A stretch of 64,000 nt of DNA. Source: Sabellastarte sp. h YS-2021 (taxonomy: Eukaryota > Annelida > Polychaeta > Sabellida > Sabellidae). The stretch lies in assembly GCA_964017235.1 (NCBI GenBank), contig OZ024929.1, forward strand, positions 165,711,609 to 165,775,608, in the 5' to 3' direction. Made by a program: the position numbers and the translations under genes. Numbering within the stretch: position 1 is the stretch's first letter; each line of letters opens with the position of its first letter. Positions 60,201-61,482 of the stretch are shown here, one piece after another. The notes under the pieces are model-generated. The model saw nothing but the letters and a program-made list of their open reading frames with translations. It searched no databases and was not told the DNA's origin.

Positions 60201-61482
60201 AGTAAATTTTGCAGTACCCCATAAATTATATAAGATAACCTCTATGGGTAGAAAGTAAAATATATTTTGTACAAGTTACAAAATCCTAACTTCTACATTT
60301 ATTTGGAAATAGATTTATGTACAGTCTCAAAATCTTTAGGATATTTTTTGTCTTAACTCGAAAAAAATAATCATCCTTTCCTGTACTGTAGTTTTGGTGA
60401 CTCCTACAATTATTGGTTTATTTTTTGCGTTAAACGTTCACGCTCCTTAAACACCATATATTTGCTGTCATACATTTGCAGAGCCCCAAACAATGATTAC
60501 TCAGCCACCAATCTGCAGTCTGTCAACGATGACCTCTACCTGAACCTCTTTGACGAGTTCATCATTGATACACAACAGGTGCAGCATGGAATTTCTCTCA
60601 TTATCTTCACTGCCATTTTTGTACATATAATGTCTCGTGGTAATATACGTTTAACCGATTGCAAACTGTAAAAATTGGGTACTTTTGAATGCAATGAAAA
60701 AAAAAATTAAGGGAAATTTTTATCATAGTGACTGTATACAAATTTTGCAGAAATAGTGTTGTTGGATTGCTGTTCAAATGGTAATCATTAGAACATAATA
60801 AAAACTGAAGTTCACTTTGTACAGGTAGAAACTCCAGTTACAGGGTTTGGTTTTGGTAACTTTCACTTATAGCTAAGGCTGTGACCCCTTTAAAAACAAC
60901 AAAAAACAAGGAAAACAAAACAGGGTACCCATTTGGTAAGAACTGATCCACGTCTGGGTATTTGTGATTTTGTTGTAACCAACTGAAAGAGCCATGATGG
61001 ATGATGTAAGCAAATATATCAAAAATAAAATGTTAAACATTTAAAAAACTAAGGAAAATTATGTGAATAACTGAAACCGAATAGACAAATCTGTCTCAAT
61101 AGTAAGGTTTTGTAACTTATTGATTTAAACTAACAGTTTTTCGGTCATAGGTTTCACTACTTTGCACTCAGTTTCTCAATGGAGTCAGACCATTTTCAGG
61201 TAACACGATTACCTATCACAACTTTACTTATAGCCACAAAAACTGAAAGCATTTGTTGATGTTGGAACCTCAAAAGTAGTTACACTTTAACCAAAGTTTG
61301 ACTTAAAATTGTCTATTTGTAAGGGGTTAACTGAACATATGAAAATGCTGATGTTTCTACAGAATACTTTTGTTTTTGTTCAGACTGACAAGGACAAAGG
61401 CTCCAGTGTGTACAGACGCATAGAGAAGAGGTGGCTGGGCTCCATTAAGATCCCTTTCTCCACTATCTACTTCAACTCCAGG
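1..61482 (+). CDS. CC2D2A: CC2D2A, internal part of the gene (14 exons seen)
   Basis: This is the central part of CC2D2A, a scaffold of the MKS/B9 (tectonic) complex at the ciliary transition zone, where it helps gate entry of membrane proteins into cilia. Fourteen exons with GT-AG borders join in consistent phase to give 511 codons. I recognise the order from the vertebrate protein: the N-terminal C2-like domain (motifs [15 protein letters not shown] and HEGVGSG), the linker ([11 protein letters not shown], then [10 protein letters not shown], then [12 protein letters not shown]), a basic stretch ([13 protein letters not shown]), and the C2 domain ([56 protein letters not shown]). The coiled-coil N-terminus lies before the window and the C-terminal transglutaminase-like part after it. 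Exons are 64-171 bp. Introns run from 262 bp to over 13 kb, and the large ones are inflated by nested transposons. Identification is by recalled family motifs, not by a search. Confidence 0.95.
195..228. repeat. CCG microsatellite near the 5' end of Helitron A
   Basis: About ten CCG/GCC units follow the palindromic 5' end. The same position in copy 2 holds a shorter run (35949-35969), and the unrelated element E has one too (37939-37957), so a CCG run near the 5' end is a shared design of these families. Confidence 0.85.
239..2215 (+). repeat. tandem array, about 350-bp unit, about 5.5 copies
   Basis: Each unit contains CTGTAACTTGGAAATGG (seen near 581, 931, 1281, 1631 and 1981), followed by stretches such as GACCCAATATTTGGACTTTT and AAACTATGTGACTGATAGAG. 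Units are diverged. Short open frames across the array arise from the repeats and have no coding character. Confidence 0.85.
3425..4017. other. CC2D2A intron 1, unique stretch
   Basis: Single-copy AT-rich intron between Helitron A and the DIRS element. I see no gene or repeat in it. Its last bases (ATGTTTTTTT) look like the original pyrimidine tract of exon 2, now 6.3 kb from the acceptor. Confidence 0.6.
4018..4208 (+). repeat. left inverted terminal repeat of DIRS 1
   Basis: The segment from CAATATGCTTAACC to GCATCTTTTTC recurs in reverse complement at 10115-10275. It contains a perfect TGACGTCA (CRE-type) palindrome at 4185-4192. Confidence 0.9.
4378..6444 (+). CDS. gag-like frame of DIRS 1 (fossil part)
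   Basis: One long frame of 688 codons. The N-terminus has a Cys/His cluster ([18 protein letters not shown]), the middle is Ser/Thr/Lys/Asp-rich and low in complexity, and the C-terminus is very basic ([13 protein letters not shown]). Position and composition fit the gag-like first frame of DIRS elements, thought to bind element RNA. The first in-frame ATG is used here. A start at the later ATG before SSPSQRRGG is equally possible. Confidence 0.7.
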   Translation: MFYTTVESLPHVFCYSIMSSPSQRRGGCGHMMAGFDHHSVCARCRDKKGSDPCIKTPPAPCAPCDDLTQEQKDQLATPSYKLKKEKKEAKSSTPLKESDTLSPTLVDPALVSVVGVVDGQSTSGVSGLSGPVEKKAKKAEAKYSTKTKSDKPTKSDKPAKSTSSRPPTSSTDQGKSTTSSTDTKIADLDKKWSDGFNRLEALLLAKTLDPPWDPVFSTVKVTPPHAPPANVVWTDPFIKPASQPTDPAVESLATDSSHHKSGAKASFSAQPDPTTSVLVHRQLSTAFDVSRKESLSSSDSDSDSLSSDQSPLDILPEEGELLDDQKANLSDQEQSLSEAQSYRETMQGIRSFMGWNHIPDTDSGATTSEDNPFAGPKLHTLGKTFVNLPTDEWLCRKMAKLNITLAQGYPTHTSEAAGLLRDQFVRPPKSQQKWYGFHSNPKKDSDQTVSSWHTGASRFNSTYLRIARQAGIATSPPMSRTISQESLRKWERSARESTVICNHAASFNRCLLKIQENMNTQLKAIRVESKGKTATKVSSAVDELQFLQDFNSSVRQAMVKSMEHLTEFVFVNMANTTLLRRDSYLAYLKAGVKADTLHALRTAPLQLDTLFPDSVVKRAEEDITGFDKGRSSSVYKGRRYHPYERQDPKTESRQERPAWKNLSRTQRRKQKGRQQYSSRPAKGQQQRK
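6850..8500 (+). pseudogene. reverse transcriptase-RNase H region of DIRS 1 (fossil part)
   Basis: RT motifs appear in the usual order: [34 protein letters not shown] and [11 protein letters not shown] with the YLDD active site. RNase H follows, with [44 protein letters not shown] and the C-terminal [15 protein letters not shown]. This is the DIRS arrangement. The region is broken. Confidence 0.85.
8500..9540 (+). CDS. tyrosine recombinase region of DIRS 1 (fossil part)
   Basis: The YR domain has an N-terminal SAM-like part ([13 protein letters not shown], then [20 protein letters not shown]), the arginine motif [23 protein letters not shown] for the HxxR box, and ends [11 protein letters not shown]. 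This enzyme integrates the circular cDNA without target duplication in DIRS elements. The frame overlaps the RT-RNase H region, as is usual in the family. Confidence 0.85.
9961..10055. repeat. internal complementary region of DIRS 1
   Basis: The first half matches the reverse complement of the left element end (GGATGTATTAATGCAATAAA), the second half that of the right end (GCAAATTTAATAAGTAAATT). The two are joined as in a circle junction. This is the template DIRS elements use to rebuild their ends, and it fixes the outer borders used here. Confidence 0.9.
10110..10327 (-). repeat. right inverted terminal repeat of DIRS 1
   Basis: Reverse complement of the left repeat, with an extra AT-rich outer tail (TAAAAATTTAATTTATTTA), as in other DIRS elements. 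A CRE palindrome lies at 10130-10137. The tail runs to within about 8 bases of the CC2D2A exon 2 acceptor and supplies its upstream context. Confidence 0.9.
10336..10420 (+). CDS. CC2D2A: CC2D2A exon 2 of window
   Basis: This 85-bp exon begins after TTTGTAG and ends at ATACAG|GTAAGAA. The one-base start completes a lysine codon with exon 1. It then reads [15 protein letters not shown] and [13 protein letters not shown], a hallmark of the CC2D2A N-terminal C2-like domain. The acceptor is unusual because a DIRS element ends about 8 bases upstream, so the branch-point and pyrimidine region is transposon DNA. Skipping this exon would shift the reading frame. Confidence 0.92.
10421..10876. other. 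CC2D2A intron 2
   Basis: A 456-bp intron with GTAAGA donor and TCTAG acceptor, AT-rich. I see no repeat or gene in it. Confidence 0.7.
10877..11030 (+). CDS. CC2D2A: CC2D2A exon 3 of window
   Basis: A 154-bp exon between ATATCTAG and AGTG|GTAAGC. It encodes [20 protein letters not shown] and ends in HEGVGSG, the conserved end of the N-terminal C2-like domain. It starts in phase 0 and leaves one base for exon 4. Confidence 0.93.
11031..11548. other. start of CC2D2A intron 3
   Basis: Unique intron sequence; nothing recognised. A weak echo of the exon 3 tail (CATGAAGTGTTG near 11048) may be another exon-tail copy but is too short to claim. Confidence 0.5.
11549..12187 (+). mobile_element. repeat element B, copy 1
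   Basis: About 640 bp beginning TTAACGCTCGACGATAGGAG, then a GTCTGTCTGTCTG run and two units of about 187 bp with CTTATAACTCAAAAACTATA and CTCAAATTTGGTGGG. It ends CTTTTATTAA. A second copy in reverse orientation (22373-23019) has the same limits, which defines it as a mobile unit. No terminal inverted repeat is seen. The class is uncertain; it resembles the Helitron-like minisatellite families nearby. Confidence 0.6.
12188..12358 (-). mobile_element. element F fragment (3' end), reverse
   Basis: In reverse this reads as the last 170 bases of an element ending GAGTGCATCTTG, with a small hairpin GAGC-GTTTT-GCTC. A forward copy lies at 23341-23519. The CTTG|TT end is like that of element C. 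Confidence 0.5.
12900..14361 (+). repeat. 155-bp tandem array (about 9 copies)
   Basis: Each unit carries CTTGTAACTTGAAAACTATT, GCATTTAGAGAATTTC, TTCAGCTACTTTTGGGTCAG and GGCATAGCTGAGTAATAGCT. Units stay highly alike, which allows the exact insertion point of the retrotransposon at 14362 to be read. Confidence 0.9.
14952..16150 (+). pseudogene. gag-like region of YR element 2 (fossil part)
   Basis: It begins with a Cys/His cluster ([18 protein letters not shown]), then an acidic/Ser-rich middle, a capsid-like helical part ([28 protein letters not shown]) and a C-terminal zinc-finger-like block ([17 protein letters not shown], then [12 protein letters not shown]). This is the usual first region of such elements. 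Confidence 0.7.
16800..18523 (+). pseudogene. RT-RNase H region of YR element 2 (fossil part)
   Basis: RT motifs [35 protein letters not shown] and LPFGSRHGS are present. RNase H shows [40 protein letters not shown] and [15 protein letters not shown]. The IDLSWP and DISRAFRHL wording is unlike DIRS 1, 3 and 4 in this window and marks a different lineage. Confidence 0.8.
18629..19582 (+). CDS. tyrosine recombinase of YR element 2 (fossil part)
   Basis: A single frame with the phage-integrase fold: N-terminal core-binding part ([20 protein letters not shown]), arginine motif [14 protein letters not shown], HxxR box [13 protein letters not shown], and [13 protein letters not shown] around the expected catalytic tyrosine. 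Sequence differs strongly from the DIRS 1 recombinase. Confidence 0.82.
   Translation: MAVGVKRRLASALRPKTESCYASLFRSFVAFCVCVKLDISQLNVMHVLSYLEYLITQKVTANMLANHVSACRAKFIMNGLQFELWDHPNVRYLLRSVRINRPIMVTKKHVIDLSTLHQMVALCEDMYLGQIFKAVFLLAFFGFLRLSNIAPHSLSSFDPSRHLCAGDLIFGQQFLKVILKWTKTIQGRDKVHLLTLPKVKGSNLCPYQACKQALKLYQPSSNQPLFQFYSNNQWIVLTDTRIRKFLARINIKLGLPRNYYTFHAFRRSGATLAYNSKVPIPQIKDHGSWSSDCVWTYIQKDHTNGEHIASIFAHLIR
20177..20915 (+). repeat. 155-bp array, continuation after the retrotransposon
   Basis: About 4.7 further units of the same repeat. The first begins exactly where the unit before the retrotransposon stopped. Confidence 0.9.
20930..21745 (+). repeat. 147-bp tandem array within element C (about 5.5 copies)
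   Basis: Units with CTTATAACTCGCTTATTATT, TAGGAAATCATGGGCTGGGA and paired TTTGACCTTG / CAAGGTCAAA. This is the same repeat that fills element E (38280-45190), here joined directly to the 155-bp array. Confidence 0.88.
22017..22372 (+). repeat. left arm of a 0.35-kb inverted repeat
   Basis: Begins TTTGTATCCAAAATAAGATC, includes CTTCCTTCAGTCAGGT, a CA/C/A-rich run, and GGACTGTCAAGGAATTGAAA. It is repeated in reverse complement at 23020-23340. The spacer is element B, reverse copy. Confidence 0.9.
22373..23019 (-). mobile_element. repeat element B, copy 2 (reverse)
   Basis: Reverse copy of 11549-12187 with two 187-bp units and the GTCTGTCTG run. It lies exactly at the centre of the surrounding inverted repeat, at a TTAA, so it probably inserted into the palindrome's middle. 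Confidence 0.7.
23020..23340 (-). repeat. right arm of the 0.35-kb inverted repeat
   Basis: Reverse complement of 22017-22372, differing mainly in the simple-sequence part (GT/G runs against CA/C/A runs). Confidence 0.9.
23341..23519 (+). mobile_element. element F fragment (3' end), forward
   Basis: Matches the reverse of 12188-12358, ending GAGTGCATCTTG before TTTT. It ends 80 bases upstream of exon 4. The inverted repeat 22017-23340 may be the body of the same element. Confidence 0.5.
23599..23746 (+). CDS. CC2D2A: CC2D2A exon 4 of window
   Basis: A 148-bp exon after ATTTACAG, ending ATACAG|GTAAAT. It reads [20 protein letters not shown] and later [15 protein letters not shown], matching the vertebrate segment with SFEADGSNQLTLMTSG. 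The next 150 bases contain at least one decayed copy of its last 30 bases plus donor. Confidence 0.93.
23776..23905 (+). repeat. decayed tandem copy of the exon 4 tail and donor
   Basis: GAAGACTGAAAACATGGTCAG followed by GTAAACATATAAGCAATCA mirrors the exon 4 end and intron start (GACTGAGAACATATACAG then GTAAATATTTGAACAGTCA). The copy's donor is at 23823, 76 bases after the real one. A weaker third copy may end near 23898. Confidence 0.6.
24047..24403. mobile_element. hAT-type MITE with 8-bp target duplication
   Basis: A 357-bp insert flanked by GTAGCTAC on both sides (24039-24046 and 24404-24411). The ends are inverted, TAGTGCTGCG and CGCAGCACTA, with subterminal ATGCATCGAT motifs. An 8-bp duplication and this terminal wording fit hAT elements. 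No coding capacity. It inserted after DIRS 3 arrived. Confidence 0.9.
24480..25610 (+). pseudogene. gag-like region of DIRS 3 (fossil part)
   Basis: It starts with a Cys/His cluster ([17 protein letters not shown]) like the one in DIRS 1. The later part ([18 protein letters not shown], then [20 protein letters not shown]) resembles the helical C-terminal half of the DIRS 1 frame. Broken. Confidence 0.65.
25670..26730 (+). pseudogene. RT region of DIRS 3 (fossil part)
   Basis: RT motifs [39 protein letters not shown] and [11 protein letters not shown] are readable, close to those of DIRS 1. Broken. Confidence 0.78.
26731..28886 (+). mobile_element. Helitron-like element, family D, inside DIRS 3
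   Basis: The insert starts TTATGTCCACC right after an A and ends CTAG before T, as in families A and E. The start is palindromic (GTC-CACC ... GGTGAC). It lies between two parts of the DIRS 3 RNase H region, which marks the borders. The interior is mostly a 151-bp tandem array. No coding capacity. The 3' hairpin is unclear. Confidence 0.65.
27130..28703 (+). repeat. 151-bp tandem array (about 10 copies)
   Basis: Units contain TATCTCGGAAACCGTAAGAG, ATAGAGCGATTTGGACAGAA, GGGTAGTAGAAAAGTATTCT and TTCGCCACTTTTGGCGGCCA followed by TCTTGAATTTTTGCG. A block starting AGCCATTTAGRTACTTCATT occurs at 27096 and again near 28088, so about 1 kb of array plus leader was itself duplicated in tandem. Confidence 0.9.
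28887..29160 (+). pseudogene. RNase H region of DIRS 3 after the insert (fossil part)
   Basis: Shows [18 protein letters not shown] and [14 protein letters not shown], matching the RNase H of DIRS 1. Broken. Confidence 0.75.
29590..30655 (+). pseudogene. tyrosine recombinase region of DIRS 3 (fossil part)
   Basis: Shows [53 protein letters not shown] and [20 protein letters not shown], all close to DIRS 1. Broken. Confidence 0.8.
31116..31216. repeat. internal complementary region of DIRS 3
   Basis: Joins the reverse complements of both outer ends: GGCTATTTTACGCAATAAAA (left end) and AACAAATTTTATTGTAATTT (right end). This sets the element borders. Confidence 0.88.
31270..31484 (-). repeat. 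right inverted terminal repeat of DIRS 3
   Basis: Reverse complement of the left repeat, for example GAGGATCTCTCGATAAAGTC against the left-side GAGAGATCCTCATTTAG region, and GGGGTTCACCTC. Lacks the MITE found in the left repeat. Confidence 0.88.
31485..32526. other. CC2D2A intron 4, unique part
   Basis: About 1 kb of AT-rich intron before exon 5. I see no repeat or gene in it. Confidence 0.6.
32527..32665 (+). CDS. CC2D2A: CC2D2A exon 5 of window
   Basis: A 139-bp exon after CTTGTTTCAG, ending ATGAGG|GTAGGG. It encodes [20 protein letters not shown], then [14 protein letters not shown], the conserved SKLDPNDPNNAPLM motif of the family. It ends in phase 0. Confidence 0.93.
32666..33146. other. 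CC2D2A intron 5
   Basis: A 481-bp unique intron; nothing recognised. Confidence 0.6.
33147..33265 (+). CDS. CC2D2A: CC2D2A exon 6 of window
   Basis: A 119-bp exon after TTTTCTAG, ending CGCAG|GTGAG. It encodes [20 protein letters not shown] and [19 protein letters not shown], matching the FFRLEQLQQEFNF region of the vertebrate protein. Confidence 0.92.
33528..33624 (+). CDS. CC2D2A: CC2D2A exon 7 of window
   Basis: A 97-bp exon after ATGACAG, ending TTTACA|GTAAGT. It encodes [20 protein letters not shown] then [13 protein letters not shown]. The [10 protein letters not shown] stretch is diagnostic of CC2D2A (vertebrate RSQEVPEFRN). Confidence 0.94.
33625..33955. other. CC2D2A intron 7
   Basis: A 331-bp unique intron; nothing recognised. 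Confidence 0.6.
33956..34048 (+). CDS. CC2D2A: CC2D2A exon 8 of window
   Basis: A 93-bp, phase 0-0 exon after TTTTGCAG, ending CAGAAT|GTGAGT. It encodes [20 protein letters not shown] and [11 protein letters not shown], a charged helical stretch matching the family's DTHRAIVAKYLQQ segment. Confidence 0.93.
34280..34440 (-). mobile_element. tRNA-derived SINE in intron 8, reverse
   Basis: In reverse it reads AGTGGTCTAGTGGATTAGC (A box) and, about 40 bases on, GTGGGTTCGATTCACCAC (B box), the internal RNA polymerase III promoter of a tRNA-like head. The tail (toward 34280) is not clearly bounded. The rest of intron 8 (34049-34801) is unique. Confidence 0.65.
34802..34893 (+). CDS. CC2D2A: CC2D2A exon 9 of window
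   Basis: A 92-bp exon after AATGTTCAG, ending ATTAA|GTGAGT. It encodes [20 protein letters not shown] then [10 protein letters not shown], matching the VRESVINRF and EEEVPNI segments of the vertebrate protein. Two bases carry over to exon 10. Confidence 0.92.
34894..35901. other. CC2D2A intron 9, first part
   Basis: About 1 kb of AT-rich unique intron before Helitron A copy 2; nothing recognised. Confidence 0.6.
37221..37319. mobile_element. 99-bp short insertion with 6-bp target duplication
   Basis: Interrupts a 350-bp unit of Helitron A copy 2. AACTAT is duplicated on both sides (37215-37220 and 37320-37325) and occurs once in copy 1. The insert contains TATATAGCGCA and TGCGCTTGAAATC, a partial inverted pair. 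It has no coding capacity. The class is unknown. Confidence 0.75.
38062..38086. promoter_or_regulatory. DR1-like nuclear-receptor motif cluster (candidate)
   Basis: TGACCT-T-TGACCT is, on the other strand, AGGTCA-A-AGGTCA, a perfect DR1 as bound by RXR/HNF4-class receptors. TCAAGGTCA follows at 38078-38086. This is motif matching only, inside a transposon; no activity is implied. Confidence 0.3.
38280..41755 (+). repeat. 147-bp tandem array of element E, left block (about 23 copies)
   Basis: Units share CTTATAACTCGCTTATTATT, GGTCCTAGAGGTTTGGGATG, ATATAGGAAATCATGGGCTG and TTTGACCTTG ... CAAGGTCAAA. Because 147 is 49 x 3, long frames stay open on both strands. The repeated 49-residue peptides they would encode are artefacts of the repeat. 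Confidence 0.95.
42139..42361. mobile_element. 223-bp MITE with 9-bp target duplication
   Basis: Flanked by ACTCACTCA on both sides (42130-42138, 42362-42370). Terminal inverted repeats of 20 bp with one mismatch, TAGCCTTGCTTAAGGCTCAA at the left. A 9-bp duplication fits Mutator-like elements; the terminal wording is not one I know. It lies in the unique spacer of element E. Confidence 0.85.
42800..45190 (+). repeat. 147-bp tandem array of element E, right block (about 16 copies)
   Basis: Same unit as the left block. Near the end two units repeat as a larger block (about 44570-44860 and 44870-45175), a sign of recent higher-order duplication. Confidence 0.95.
46825..47204. other. CC2D2A intron 9, unique part
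   Basis: AT-rich unique intron after Helitron A; nothing recognised. Similar unique sequence continues from 47417 to exon 10. Confidence 0.6.
47205..47416 (+). mobile_element. tRNA-derived SINE in intron 9
   Basis: Contains a B box (GGTTCAAACCCCGGA from 47241), the conserved body TGGTTTCCTCTGCCAATAAA, and the tail TTGAAAGCGATGTAAAACC followed by AAATAAATAAA. This body and tail are typical of SINEs common in molluscs and other invertebrates. The 5' limit is approximate. Confidence 0.75.
48346..48516 (+). CDS. CC2D2A: CC2D2A exon 10 of window (start of C2 domain)
   Basis: A 171-bp exon after TTTTCTTCAG, ending ACCCAA|GTAAGT. It carries the basic linker [15 protein letters not shown] and the first strand of the C2 domain, [20 protein letters not shown]. 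Intron 10 begins with several decayed tandem copies of the exon's 3' end (48555-48912), one with a perfect consensus donor. Confidence 0.95.
48555..48912 (+). repeat. decayed tandem copies of the exon 10 tail and donor
   Basis: Three echoes of the exon 10 end: AATATTGTCAGAGCCTTTTA at 48561; a stretch from CACTTGATACC to CTTTGCCCAG|GTAAGT with donor at 48769; and TGCTAGAGCCTTTTATTTTG from about 48864. The exon itself has AATATTGTCAGAGCCTTTGA and CTTTACCCAA|GTAAGT. Confidence 0.7.
48913..49213. other. CC2D2A intron 10, unique part
   Basis: AT-rich intron between the exon 10 tail copies and the TTAA-flanked element; nothing recognised. Confidence 0.5.
50101..50312 (+). repeat. left inverted terminal repeat of DIRS 4
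   Basis: Includes CCATATGAAAACACTTGGGT, GTGACCGCCACATACACCGT and CTGCCATGCGCAGTAATACA. All recur in reverse complement at 56082-56306. Confidence 0.9.
53000..53335 (+). pseudogene. RT trace of DIRS 4 (fossil part)
   Basis: Readable traces are [20 protein letters not shown] and TNWLIRANS, matching the RT regions of DIRS 1 and 3 around LPFGLSTAP and DWLVRA. Heavily broken. Confidence 0.6.
55000..55445 (+). pseudogene. tyrosine recombinase trace of DIRS 4 (fossil part)
   Basis: [15 protein letters not shown] and [15 protein letters not shown] match the C-terminal recombinase block of DIRS 1 ([23 protein letters not shown]). Heavily broken. Confidence 0.6.
55715..55870 (+). mobile_element. tRNA-like SINE head inside DIRS 4
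   Basis: GTGCAGTGGTTAATGC (A-box-like) is followed by TTTTGGGTTCAATTGC (B-box-like) about 45 bases on. It lies between the recombinase trace and the internal complementary region. Borders are not clear. Confidence 0.45.
55888..56012. repeat. internal complementary region of DIRS 4
   Basis: Joins the reverse complement of the left end (GTATATTTACATTTTTATGA region) to that of the right end (TTTAAATGTAAAATGCATTT), meeting at AAAA|TTTC. This fixes both element borders. Confidence 0.9.
56082..56306 (-). repeat. right inverted terminal repeat of DIRS 4
   Basis: Reverse complement of the left repeat, with the extra AT-rich outer tail seen in the other DIRS elements. Confidence 0.9.
56725..57084. 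other. CC2D2A intron 10, unique part
   Basis: AT-rich intron between the TTAA-flanked element and element C; nothing recognised. Confidence 0.6.
57085..58484 (+). mobile_element. minisatellite element C, copy 2
   Basis: About 1.4 kb. It starts near GTCAGCTGACTTGTCAGTCA, shares GTGAACAACTTCTCC and ACAAGGCCTAGAGACATGCT with copy 1, contains about five 155-bp units (57690-58440), and ends GTCAGCTGACACAG, a hairpin (GCCCG 58459-58463 with CGGGC 58468-58472) and CTTG before TT. GTCAGCTGAC stands at both ends. Helitron/Helentron-like, non-autonomous. Confidence 0.65.
58485..58944. other. CC2D2A intron 10, last part
   Basis: 460 bp of unique intron before exon 11; nothing recognised. Confidence 0.6.
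58945..59011 (+). CDS. CC2D2A: CC2D2A exon 11 of window
   Basis: A 67-bp exon after TATTTTCCAG, ending GGAGAG|GTAAGA. It reads [20 protein letters not shown], a Ser/Lys-rich loop lying between C2 strands. The loop is poorly conserved in the family, so support rests mainly on splice borders and phase (1-base start, phase 0 end). Confidence 0.8.
59012..59763. other. CC2D2A intron 11
   Basis: A 752-bp unique intron; nothing recognised beyond a short open frame without coding character. Confidence 0.6.
59764..59873 (+). CDS. CC2D2A: CC2D2A exon 12 of window (C2 domain)
   Basis: A 110-bp exon after CTGTTTTAG, ending ATTCAA|GTGAGT. It encodes [20 protein letters not shown] and [16 protein letters not shown], the best conserved part of the CC2D2A C2 domain. 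It is followed by three decayed tandem repeats of its tail and donor. Confidence 0.96.
59930..60235 (+). repeat. three decayed tandem copies of the exon 12 tail and donor
   Basis: Donor-like GTGAGT/GTGAGC sites at 59965, 60075 and 60189 follow the real donor at 59874 at spacings of 91, 110 and 114 bases. The last two are preceded by GAGCTGCAA and GAGCTACAA as in the exon (GAGGAGCTACAAGTCCC). Intron parts also align, for example GTGCTAGATACTAAATGCTT against ATGTTAGATATTCAGTGATA. The remaining intron 12 sequence to 60481 is unique. Confidence 0.75.
60482..60578 (+). CDS. CC2D2A: CC2D2A exon 13 of window (C2 domain)
   Basis: A 97-bp exon after ACATTTGCAG, ending CAACAG|GTGCAG. It encodes [20 protein letters not shown] and [12 protein letters not shown], matching the vertebrate APNGDYSTASLQSVKD and NIFDE motifs. 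Confidence 0.95.
60579..61383. other. CC2D2A intron 13
   Basis: An 805-bp AT-rich unique intron; nothing recognised. Confidence 0.6.
61384..61482 (+). CDS. CC2D2A: CC2D2A exon 14 of window (end of C2 domain)
   Basis: A 99-bp, phase 0-0 exon after TTTTGTTCAG, ending TCCAGG|GTAAGA. It encodes [20 protein letters not shown] and [13 protein letters not shown], matching [22 protein letters not shown]. The following coding exon (IDGTFKIDIPP-like) was not found before the window ends. Confidence 0.96.
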
